Shown: piece by piece, positions 1 through 6,798 of the stretch
Position numbering within the stretch: the first letter of the stretch is position 1
Layout: every line of letters starts with the position of its first letter
Program-made: the position numbers and the translations under genes
Origin: Acidobacteriota bacterium
GTDB lineage: Bacteria > Acidobacteriota > UBA6911 > RPQK01 > DATIPO01
Reading direction: 5' to 3'
Assembly: GCA_035471785.1 (NCBI GenBank)
Contig: DATIPQ010000017.1
Coordinates: forward strand, 201,082-265,081
DNA length: 64,000 bases
Notes under the pieces: generated by a model
Told to the model about the DNA's origin: nothing
Databases searched by the model: none
What the model saw: the letters and a program-made list of their open reading frames with translations, nothing else

Positions 1-49
1 TGGCTCCCAGGATCAGAAATCCAGCTATGAGGAACTTGGCGTTAGGCAT
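1..49 (-). CDS. 5' end of a secreted or membrane protein (partial)
   Basis: Only the first 16 codons lie in the window; the gene runs off the left edge. The reading begins MPNAKFLIAGFLILGA, a short polar start followed by a hydrophobic stretch, as in a signal peptide or N-terminal membrane anchor. A GGAGG Shine-Dalgarno motif lies 5 nt upstream of the ATG, which supports a real start. The product cannot be named from this fragment. Confidence 0.6.
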   Translation of the reverse strand, partial: MPNAKFLIAGFLILGA

Positions 50-249
50 TTCGGCCTCCGAAAATCTCTTTCTTCGATATAGGTACCGCGCACGCCTTTC
101 AGAAGGTACCGCCTGGCCGCAGAATAGGCCGTCCGAACCTCCCTCGGCCTCGCTACACCGCCATTCTAACAGTTCAGGGCGCCGGGACCGAACCCTTGGA
201 CGAAAAGACTGTCAGATTTCTTCCAGCTTTTCACACAATCGACGCGACT

Positions 250-1377
250 TCAGGAGTTTTCCAGCAGAAGGCGCCGCCGGGTCAACGAATCGACGAACTC
301 GTGGTCGATTTCCACCCCCAGGCCGGGACGGTCGAAAGGAACGGAGATCCGGCCCTGGCCGTCGGTGGTCCACTGGGGACGGACGATGTCGCGTTTCCAG
401 TAGCGCGAGCTGGGGGAGATGTCGCCCGGCAGGCGGAAGTTCTGCAGCGAGGCCAGGGCCACGTTATGGGCCCGGCCGATTCCGCTTTCCAGCATGCCGC
501 CGCACCACACGGGTATCTCCTGGGAGGCGCAGAAATCGTGTATCAGGCGCGAGGAGGCGTGGCCGCCCACGCGGCCCGGCTTGATGTTGACGATGCGCCC
601 GGCGCCCAGGGTCACCATGTCCTGGACCCGCTCCAGACTGGTGATCGACTCGTCCAGGCAGATGGGAGTGCGCAGCTGCTTCTGCAGTTCGCGGTGGCGC
701 ACCAGGTCGTCCCAGGCCAGCGGCTGCTCGATCATGACCAGCCCGTACTGGTCCAGCTCCTTGAGAGTGTCGAGGTCGTCCAGGGTGTAGGCGTTGTTGG
801 CGTCCACCATCAAGGGGACCCCGTCCCCCAATTCCCGCCGCACCGCCTCGACGTACCGCAAGTCAGCCCCGGGCATGATCTTGGCCTTGATCTTGCGATA
901 GCCTTCCTGCAGGGCGAGGGCCACCTTCTCGACCAACCTCTCGGGAGTGGGTTGAATGCCGATCGAAATGCCCACTTCCACCTTCTCGCGCACTCCGCCC
1001 AGCAGCCGGGCCAGGGCCAGGCCGCGGGCTTCAGCGAAGAGGGCCCAACAAGCCATCTCCACGCCCGCCTTGGCCATATGGTGTCCGCGGAAATCCTTCT
1101 CCAGCAGCGGACGCACCTGGCCGGGTTCCTCCAACTCGGCTCCGATCAGGCGCGGGGCGATCCATTTCTCGATCATGTGCCAGGCCGTGCCGACGGTTTC
1201 GGGAGAGTAGTTGGGCGACTCTCCGGCCACGCACTCCCCCCATCCCGACAGGCCCTCCGCGTCCTCCACCCGCACCAGCAGGACTTGGCGGACCCGCTGG
1301 ATGCCGGAGGAGATCTGAAAGGGCTCGACCAGGGGCAAATGAAGCTCGGTGAGTTCGATGTTTCGGATCGTGAGCAT
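250..1377 (-). CDS. menC: o-succinylbenzoate synthase / N-acylamino acid racemase (enolase superfamily)
   Basis: A 375-aa member of the muconate-lactonizing branch of the enolase superfamily. Visible active-site elements are the KxK pair K164/K166 after the capping domain, metal ligands D192, E217 and D242, and the second lysine K266 in NIKPGRVGG. The family dehydrates SHCHC to o-succinylbenzoate in menaquinone synthesis, and many members also racemize N-acylamino acids. No other men gene is visible, so either role is possible. The ATG at 1377 was chosen over a long upstream extension because GGGAG lies 8 nt before it and the extension has no recognisable protein character. The GNAT gene lies 22 bp upstream in the same direction, so the pair is probably co-transcribed. 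Confidence 0.85.
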   Translation of the reverse strand: MLTIRNIELTELHLPLVEPFQISSGIQRVRQVLLVRVEDAEGLSGWGECVAGESPNYSPETVGTAWHMIEKWIAPRLIGAELEEPGQVRPLLEKDFRGHHMAKAGVEMACWALFAEARGLALARLLGGVREKVEVGISIGIQPTPERLVEKVALALQEGYRKIKAKIMPGADLRYVEAVRRELGDGVPLMVDANNAYTLDDLDTLKELDQYGLVMIEQPLAWDDLVRHRELQKQLRTPICLDESITSLERVQDMVTLGAGRIVNIKPGRVGGHASSRLIHDFCASQEIPVWCGGMLESGIGRAHNVALASLQNFRLPGDISPSSRYWKRDIVRPQWTTDGQGRISVPFDRPGLGVEIDHEFVDSLTRRRLLLENS

Positions 1378-1399
1378 GTTCGTTTCTCCCGGGGCCGGG

Positions 1400-2242
1400 C
1401 TAGCGTTCGCCCTGAGTCTGTTGCAGGAGATAGCTCCCCCAGCGGGTTTGGGGATCGCCTGCCGCCGCGGGAGGGAAGTAGGCGACGACCTGGTAGCCCG
1501 ATGACAGGTAGTGTTCGAGAGCGGCCCGGGTGAAGAGGCGCCAGGCCTTCCCGGCCTGGGCCGATTGCGACTTGACGGCTTCGATTTCGGCGGGGATGAC
1601 GACCCGCAGGCGCTTGGCCCCGCTCCACTCGCCGGCCTGGGGAACGCCCTGCTTGTCGACACTGCCGTGAGCCGGTTCAACCCGCACCGCATCGTCGGCG
1701 GACGGACGCGCCACCGGCTGTCCCCGGGCCAGCCGGCAGACCCGCTCCTCGGACAGCCTCCAGCAAACCAGAAAGCGGTCGGTGCCGTGGCCGTGGCGGG
1801 GACTCTCAGAGCCGGGATAGAAGTCGCGCTGATATTCCTCCACCCGGGCTCCCAGCAGATTCAGGTTGAGGTGGGCGTTGCGCGATTCCAGCGGATCGTA
1901 GGTCCAAAACACCTCCTCGATGCCGAGTTTCATGACGCACTCCCGCTGGTGCCACTTGAGGCTGCGTCCCACGCCCGATCCGCCGCGCGAAGGGTGGACC
2001 GCCAGCATGTGAGACCAGTGGGCCAGGCGGCCTCGGTAGAGTCCCGTCAGGCCGAGCACGAATCCGGCCAGGCTGCCGTCCTCTTCGAAGGCGCCCGAAA
2101 CCACGCCTCCCATCTTGTCGACGATCATCTGCATGACGGGCTTGACGCACCCCGAGAAACCCTCGCCCCAGACCTCCTCCTGCAGCGCGTAGCAAAGCTG
2201 GAAGTCCTGGAACCCCTTCAGTCTGCGGCAGGTCACGCTCAT
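1400..2242 (-). CDS. GNAT-family acetyltransferase (COG3375-like)
   Basis: A 280-aa protein whose first ~165 residues look like a GNAT fold: a beta-strand with LAGFVLGLTG, then HMLAVHPSRGGSGVGRSLKW, which is the acetyl-CoA pyrophosphate loop (R/Q-x-x-G-x-G/A), then a region with NAHLNLNLLGA. The C-terminal ~100 residues are less conserved and may bind substrate. GNAT proteins next to a MenC/NAAAR enolase suggest joint handling of N-acylated amino acids; this is inference. The ATG at 2242 is preferred. A TTG at 2251 overlaps the stop of the upstream gene and is also possible. Confidence 0.75.
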   Translation of the reverse strand: MSVTCRRLKGFQDFQLCYALQEEVWGEGFSGCVKPVMQMIVDKMGGVVSGAFEEDGSLAGFVLGLTGLYRGRLAHWSHMLAVHPSRGGSGVGRSLKWHQRECVMKLGIEEVFWTYDPLESRNAHLNLNLLGARVEEYQRDFYPGSESPRHGHGTDRFLVCWRLSEERVCRLARGQPVARPSADDAVRVEPAHGSVDKQGVPQAGEWSGAKRLRVVIPAEIEAVKSQSAQAGKAWRLFTRAALEHYLSSGYQVVAYFPPAAAGDPQTRWGSYLLQQTQGER

Positions 2243-2247
2243 GCGAG

Positions 2248-2565
2248 TCAATGGGCTTCTTGGAGCAGCTTGAGGAGCTCGTCCAACTGCTCCTGGTCGA
2301 TCTTCTGAGTCTTCTCAAGCCGTTGGGAGACGGCGAAGAGAGCCCTCAAGTACTCTTCTTGCCGGTCATCGCGGCGGGCTTGACTGCGGCACTCGGCGAA
2401 GGTGCGCCGAATGCGCTCCTCCTCCCCCGGCGGAGCCTTCTGCACCATGGCGTTGACCACCGCCGCCTGGATGAGGTCGGTCTGGTAGAGGCGCAGCACG
2501 GCCAGCGAAGCCGCGAAAAGAACCAGCATGGCCGCTAATATAATCCAAGTCCGCTTGCGCACCAA
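2248..2565 (-). CDS. small single-span membrane protein, unknown
   Basis: A 105-aa protein with a basic start (MVRKR), one hydrophobic segment (about residues 8-25) and a charged, helical C-terminal part rich in E, R, Q and K that could form a coiled coil facing the periplasm. Start codons are TTG (2565) or GTG (2562), with no clear ribosome site. It sits directly upstream of the GNAT gene, with stop and start overlapping or nearly touching, which suggests one operon with GNAT and menC. I recognise no family. Confidence 0.55.
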   Translation of the reverse strand: MVRKRTWIILAAMLVLFAASLAVLRLYQTDLIQAAVVNAMVQKAPPGEEERIRRTFAECRSQARRDDRQEEYLRALFAVSQRLEKTQKIDQEQLDELLKLLQEAH

Positions 2566-2621
2566 CGAAGCTTAGCACGGCCCGCTTGGCAAGCGGACGC
2601 TCAGCAGTCCCTTCAACCCGT

Positions 2622-2627
2622 TATAAT
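2622..2627 (+). promoter_or_regulatory. -10 element, probable leaderless promoter of queC
   Basis: TATAAT ends 6 nt before the queC ATG, so the expected transcription start falls on or next to the start codon. No Shine-Dalgarno is present. No convincing -35 hexamer is seen at 17 bp spacing. Confidence 0.6.
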
Positions 2628-2633
2628 CACGCC

Positions 2634-3302
2634 ATGGCCAAAGCCGTATGCCTTGTCAGTGGAGGATTAGACAGTTGCGTCAGCGCAGCCGTGGCCGCCA
2701 ACAACGGGATGGAGTTGGCCTTCCTCCACCTCTCCTACGGCCAGCTCACCGAGAAGCGGGAGCGACGGGCCTTTGAGGAGATCGCCGACTTCTACAAGGT
2801 CGATCAACGCCTGGCAGCCGATCTCAGCCACCTGGCTGTCATAGGAGGCTCGGCTCTGACCGACCGCAAGATCGAACTGCCCCGCGATCGACTCGACGCA
2901 GAAGGCATTCCCGTTTCTTACGTTCCCTTCCGCAACGCCTGCATGCTCTCCGTGGCGGTGGGCTGGGCCGAGGTCATCGGCGCCCACGCGGTCTACATCG
3001 GAGCCGTAGAAGAGGACAGCTCGGGTTACCCGGACTGCCGCGAATCCTTTTTCCGGGCTTTCAACGTGGCCGTCCGCGAGGGGACCCGGCCCGAATCGCA
3101 GATCGAGTTGGTCACTCCGCTCATCCACCTGCGCAAGAAAGCCATCGTCAAGCGGGCCGTGCAGCTCAACGCCCCCATCCACTTGACCTGGTCCTGCTAT
3201 CTCAACGAAGAGAAAGCTTGCGGGCATTGTGAAAGCTGCCTGCTGCGTCTGCGGGGCTTTGAACAGGCCGGCGCGGAAGACCCCATCCCTTACCAAGACT
3301 GA
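2634..3302 (+). CDS. queC: 7-cyano-7-deazaguanine synthase QueC
   Basis: A 222-aa cytoplasmic ATP-dependent enzyme that converts 7-carboxy-7-deazaguanine plus ammonia to preQ0 in queuosine (or archaeosine) synthesis. The PP-loop SGGLDS is at residues 9-14. The four zinc-binding cysteines C188, C196, C199 and C202 are in the usual C-x7-C-x2-C-x2-C order. Length matches the family. The ATG at 2634 is chosen because it opens at MAKAVCLVSGG and follows a TATAAT box. No other queuosine genes are adjacent. The 3' end overlaps the convergent selenoprotein-like gene by 13 bp. Confidence 0.95.
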   Translation: MAKAVCLVSGGLDSCVSAAVAANNGMELAFLHLSYGQLTEKRERRAFEEIADFYKVDQRLAADLSHLAVIGGSALTDRKIELPRDRLDAEGIPVSYVPFRNACMLSVAVGWAEVIGAHAVYIGAVEEDSSGYPDCRESFFRAFNVAVREGTRPESQIELVTPLIHLRKKAIVKRAVQLNAPIHLTWSCYLNEEKACGHCESCLLRLRGFEQAGAEDPIPYQD

Positions 3303-3814
3303 TCCCAGGCTTGCAGGATAGCCTGGGGAGAAGGACGGTCGGTCGGTTCGCGGCTGCGATGAGCCATGACGATGCGTCCCTGGCCGTCGAGCAGGAAGTC
3401 GCCTCCCAGTTGCAGCACGTCTCCTTGGGAACTGAGCCTGACCTTGCGTCCGCTGAAGATGGCCTTGAGGTAATACCAGATGACCTGTGGAGAGTAGGCT
3501 CCCATGAGGCTTCGATCCAGTCCGTAAGCTTTGTAGACTCGTCTCTCGGGATCCAGAAGCAGGGGAAAATCGACACCCGCTTCATCGAGAAAGATCCGGG
3601 CCCAGTGGGGCGTACCGAAGGCGATGAGGGCGATCTGAACGCCCCGTTCCTGAAATGCCTTTTCGAAGCGGCGCAACTGCGCCGCGTGATCGCGTCAGGG
3701 CAGTCAAGCCAGATGGCGCAGGAAGACCAGCAGCACCGGTCCCTGCTCAAGAAATGAGCGCAGGGTATGCTTGCGGCCCTGGCTGTCAGTCAGCTCAAAA
3801 TCAGGCGCTTGCAC
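3290..3814 (-). CDS. SelL-like peroxiredoxin-like selenoprotein with UxxU motif (two in-frame UGA)
   Basis: Reading minus from the GTG at 3814 gives APDFELTDSQGRKHTLRSF, then VLLVFLRHLA, UGA, LP, UGA, RDHAAQLRRF, then 124 further residues ending at 3290 (174 codons). This is the AhpC/TSA-like Prx-like2 fold (PF13911 type), whose active site is normally RHFGCPFCRE-. Both UGA codons (3704-3706 and 3695-3697) fall exactly on the two cysteines of CxxC, and the frame is otherwise open with normal protein character on both sides. A family with UxxU, SelL, has been described. A perfect hairpin begins 9 nt after the second UGA. GAGGAG lies 10 nt before the GTG. Ordinary gene callers would report only the ~128-residue part after the UGAs. 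The alternative is a pseudogene with two nonsense mutations. No sel genes are in the window. Confidence 0.8.
3668..3685 (-). promoter_or_regulatory. SECIS-like hairpin downstream of the double UGA
   Basis: On the minus strand GCGGCGCA and TGCGCCGC form a perfect 8-bp inverted repeat around GT (in practice a 6-bp stem with loop CAGUUG). It starts 9 nt 3' of the second UGA and 18 nt 3' of the first. Bacterial SECIS elements are short stem-loops inside the coding region just after the UGA, with G/U in the loop, so position and shape fit. Whether SelB binds it is inference. Confidence 0.6.
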
Positions 3815-3914
3815 AGCTCGGGATCTCCTCGATTGCCAGCAAATTATTGTTTCTAAAAGACTTACACCTTTAGGTGCGGACCTCTCCGACGTTGCGGATC
3901 AAGGTCTTGACCAT

Positions 3915-3920
3915 TATACT
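3915..3920 (+). promoter_or_regulatory. possible -10 element of the SLC13 transporter
   Basis: TATACT precedes the transporter ATG by about 88 nt in the divergent region between it and the selenoprotein-like gene. It is the best -10 match in that interval; no clear -35 partner is seen. Confidence 0.35.
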
Positions 3921-4008
3921 GACGGATGGAAATCCGCCAACCAGGGTACGGCGCGGTTTGCCGGACCCGGACAAGAATCGAAATGGAGGACTGCGAACAG
4001 GACTGCCT

Positions 4009-5787
4009 ATGACGGTTGACATGATGATCCTGGCTGCCATCATCACGGCGGCCATGGTGCTTTTCGCCATGGATGTGTTCCCGGCCGACAAGGTCAGCCT
4101 CATGACATTGGGCGCCCTCTTGCTGACCGATCAGATCAGTCCGACCGATGCGGTGTCGGGCTTCGGCGCCAAAGCCACGGTGACGGTTGCCTGCATGCTG
4201 GCCCTCAGCCTGGGCATCGAGCGCACGGGCGGCCTCAACTATTTCGCCAACCGCATCGTCCAGTTGGCGGGCGACAGCGAACTCAAGGTCATGATCGCCA
4301 TCATGATCGCCGTTGGCATTCTCTCAGCCTTTATCAACAACACTGCCGCCGTGGCTCTCTTCCTTCCCATCACCATTTCGGTGGCGCGCAAGCAGGGATT
4401 TCAGATCAGCAAGCTGCTGATGCCCATGTCCTTCGCCGCCATCATCGCGGGCACCTGCACTCTGATCGGGACCTCCACCAACCTGATCGTGGCCGACGAG
4501 GTGCAGAAATACAGCGAGTCCGGGCTCCAGATCGGCATGTTCGATCCCACGATCATGGGTTTGGTGTTCTTCGCCGCGGGCTCGCTTTATCTGGTCTTCA
4601 TCGGCGTCCGGCTGATTCCCTCGCGGCGCTCGGGCGAGAGCCTGACGGCCGACTATTCGCTGCGCCATTTCGTGACCGACCTGAGGGTCAGAGAAAACTC
4701 GCCCATGATCGGAAAGACTATTCCGGAAGCCCGTTTAGGCGAACGCTACAACGTCGACGTGGTGGAGATTTTGCGCGGTCCCAAGCGCCTGCTGACGATG
4801 GGGCCGCTGAACATCGAGCCGGGCGACCAATTGCTGGTCTCGGGGGCGCCCCAGTCGTTGTTGACCATTCAGCGCGAGCAGGGTTTGGAGATGAAGGCCC
4901 TCAAGCTGCAGGATCAAGATCTGACCGACGACGACATCGTGCTGGTCGAGGCCTGGATCTCTCCTAACTCGGCCCTCATCGAGAGCACTCTCAAGGAAAG
5001 CAATTTCCGCCAGACCTACAAGGCCACCGCTCTGGCCATCCGCAGCCACGGAAAGATGGTGCGCCAGAAGATCGGCACCTACCGGCTGGAGTACGGCGAC
5101 TCGCTTCTGGTGCTGACCGATAAGGACCACCTGGAATCGCTGCGCCGTTCGCCCGACTTCCTGGTGCTGGAAGAGGTCGACAGCGAGATCGTGGTTCAGA
5201 GCAAGATCTACTGGGCCATGGGAATCTTCGGCGCCATGGTGCTGGCGGCGGCTACCGGCGCCCTCGACATCCTGGAAGCCGCCCTCTTGGCCGTGGCCGC
5301 CATGGTCTTTACCAAGGTGGTGCGCCTGCACGAGCTCTACACCAACATTTCCTGGCAGACGATCATCATGCTGGGCTGCCTGATCCCGCTGGGCATAGCC
5401 ATGGAAAATAGCGGACTGGCGGGTTATCTGGGAGAGCAACTGGTCAATACGCTCCGCGCCTGGGGGCCGGAAGCCGTGCTCTCGGGAGTCTATCTGGTCA
5501 CGTCGCTGTTGACGGCCATCATGTCCAACAACGCCACCGCCGTTCTCATGGTGCCGATATGCCTGTCGGTGGCTCAACAGCTCGGGGTGCGTCCTGAACC
5601 GTTTTTCTTCGCCGTCATGTTCGCCGCTTCCGCCTGCTTCATGACTCCTGTGGGATACCAGACCAACCTCTTCATCTTCGGACCCGGCGGATACAAATTC
5701 GCCGACTTTCTGATCGTGGGGACGCCGCTCAACATCCTCTTCTGGCTGCTGGCCACTTTCGCCATCCCCTACTTCTGGCCCTTCTGA
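4009..5787 (+). CDS. SLC13/DASS-family anion transporter with two RCK_C (TrkA_C) domains
   Basis: A 592-aa inner-membrane protein. Two clusters of transmembrane helices flank a soluble centre (about residues 220-395). Each cluster contains a family hallmark with a serine/asparagine-rich re-entrant loop: FINNTAAVALFLP and later MSNNATAVLMVP, each followed by a GT/GYQTNL-type motif (GTSTNLIV; GYQTNLFI). The centre has two tandem TrkA_C-like domains (ENSPMIGKTIPEARL... and SALIESTLKESNFRQ...), usual for prokaryotic sulfate or di/tricarboxylate carriers of this subgroup. The likely substrate is sulfate, phosphate or a dicarboxylate with Na+; the sequence does not decide. The ATG at 4009 is chosen for its AGGA and the hydrophobic start. 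The gene stands alone, divergent from the selenoprotein-like gene. Confidence 0.85.
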   Translation: MTVDMMILAAIITAAMVLFAMDVFPADKVSLMTLGALLLTDQISPTDAVSGFGAKATVTVACMLALSLGIERTGGLNYFANRIVQLAGDSELKVMIAIMIAVGILSAFINNTAAVALFLPITISVARKQGFQISKLLMPMSFAAIIAGTCTLIGTSTNLIVADEVQKYSESGLQIGMFDPTIMGLVFFAAGSLYLVFIGVRLIPSRRSGESLTADYSLRHFVTDLRVRENSPMIGKTIPEARLGERYNVDVVEILRGPKRLLTMGPLNIEPGDQLLVSGAPQSLLTIQREQGLEMKALKLQDQDLTDDDIVLVEAWISPNSALIESTLKESNFRQTYKATALAIRSHGKMVRQKIGTYRLEYGDSLLVLTDKDHLESLRRSPDFLVLEEVDSEIVVQSKIYWAMGIFGAMVLAAATGALDILEAALLAVAAMVFTKVVRLHELYTNISWQTIIMLGCLIPLGIAMENSGLAGYLGEQLVNTLRAWGPEAVLSGVYLVTSLLTAIMSNNATAVLMVPICLSVAQQLGVRPEPFFFAVMFAASACFMTPVGYQTNLFIFGPGGYKFADFLIVGTPLNILFWLLATFAIPYFWPF

Positions 5788-5853
5788 CGCTGTCGCCAGG
5801 AGGTCTTCGACCGCGTTGTCTTCAAATTCGCCAAAAGTTCGTGACCTTATCCC

Positions 5854-5883
5854 TTGACGGGTCCTCGGGCGCGATTGTACAAA
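5854..5883 (+). promoter_or_regulatory. sigma70-type promoter of the bactofilin gene
   Basis: TTGACG (5854-5859) and TACAAA (5878-5883) are spaced by 18 bp. Transcription would start near 5890, about 50 nt upstream of the chosen start. This is the clearest two-hexamer promoter in the window. Confidence 0.5.
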
Positions 5884-5938
5884 GGAAGACTGCGTGCCAG
5901 GCTGATACCGATTGGAGAAATCGGAAAGGAGAGGCGAG

Positions 5939-6457
5939 TTGGTTTGGAAAAAGAACGAAGAGCAGGATAACGGCTACGAGGAATCCTCAACCCCTTCCGT
6001 AAGCGCCGCCCGGCAGCTCAAGGAACGGGCCATTATCGGCCACAGCATCCGTATTGAAGGCGATGTCTCGGGCAGCGAAGACCTCATCGTCCACGGCACG
6101 GTCACGGGTACCATCCGCCTCAAGGGCAACAACGTCACGGTGGGCCAGAAGGGTTCGCTGAAAGCCGACGTGTTGGCCAAGATTGTCAGCGTGGAAGGCT
6201 CGGTGGACGGCAACCTGGAGGCTGAAGAGCAGGTCGTGGTCCGCAAGACGGGCTCGGTGCAGGGCAACATCACGGCCCCCCGCGTCTGCCTTGAAGACGG
6301 CTGCCGCTTCACCGGCAGCATCGACATGGAGGGCTCAAAGACGGGGTTGGCGACAACCGCCAACAAGCTGGCCCAGCACGGCTCCTCGGAGCGTAGCGAG
6401 AGTTCCAAGAGCGAAGGCTCCAGGGACGAGAAGTCGAAGAGCGCCGCGGTCCTCTGA
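5939..6457 (+). CDS. bactofilin (polymer-forming cytoskeletal protein)
   Basis: A 172-aa protein with a bactofilin core (about residues 35-130): repeated short beta-strands in the pattern IIGHSIRIEGDVSGSEDLIV-HGTVTG, then further turns with VSVEGSVDGNLEAEEQV and KTGSVQGNITAP. The tails are disordered; the C-terminal ~40 residues are rich in S, E, K and R. Bactofilins polymerize without nucleotide and scaffold cell-wall or polarity factors at the membrane. A TTG start at 5939 is chosen because AAGGAG lies 7-8 nt before it; another TTG at 5912 would add 9 residues without a ribosome site. No M23 peptidase partner is adjacent. Confidence 0.85.
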   Translation: MVWKKNEEQDNGYEESSTPSVSAARQLKERAIIGHSIRIEGDVSGSEDLIVHGTVTGTIRLKGNNVTVGQKGSLKADVLAKIVSVEGSVDGNLEAEEQVVVRKTGSVQGNITAPRVCLEDGCRFTGSIDMEGSKTGLATTANKLAQHGSSERSESSKSEGSRDEKSKSAAVL

Positions 6458-6526
6458 CGGGTCTTTGTGGGCAGGGAGTCCCAGCCCGCCGTTGCTTTAG
6501 CCATGGTCTTGGCTTGGTCCGGCTCT

Positions 6527-6647
6527 GGTGGGGAGGCGCATTCTTGCGGCCTCCTTCGCCCCTCCAACGCCAAGGCTACAGAGGGCGGGCAGGCTTCAGA
6601 GGGCTGATCTGATCCTCTGCTGGTGGGAGGCGCATCCTTGCGGCGAT
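6527..6647 (+). repeat. dispersed repeat unit carrying two 26-bp elements
   Basis: Two copies of the 26-bp element (core GCGCATCCTTGCGGCGAT; the first copy diverged) bracket about 70 bp that includes AAGGCTA, GAGGGC and a GCTGATC-CTCTGC motif. The same arrangement recurs at 10388-10478. The unit lies in the 340-bp space between the bactofilin and the ASPIC gene; the rest of that space shows no gene. Confidence 0.8.
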
Positions 6648-6785
6648 CCCCGCCAGAGTGACCGGAAGCTGCCTGAGCTGACTCGATTGCGATGCGGCCA
6701 GCTTAACTCCCCCGCCCCGCCCCCTGGCAGCATCGCCTTCATCGCCGCGGGGCTGCCCCTCCCACAGTTCGGGTGGGTGATCGGC

Positions 6786-6791
6786 TACAAT
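6786..6791 (+). promoter_or_regulatory. -10 element, probable leaderless promoter of the ASPIC gene
   Basis: TACAAT ends 7 nt before the ATG at 6799, and no ribosome site is present. The hexamer overlaps an in-frame ATG at 6790, which argues that the downstream ATG is the real start. Confidence 0.5.
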
Positions 6792-6798
6792 GGTCGCC

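Noticed and set aside
3290-3676. Calling the Prx-like gene as an ordinary 128-aa protein from a TTG at 3676
   Set aside because: That start is inside the helix after the redox motif, has no ribosome site and drops the active site. The frame upstream clearly continues the same fold through two UGAs.
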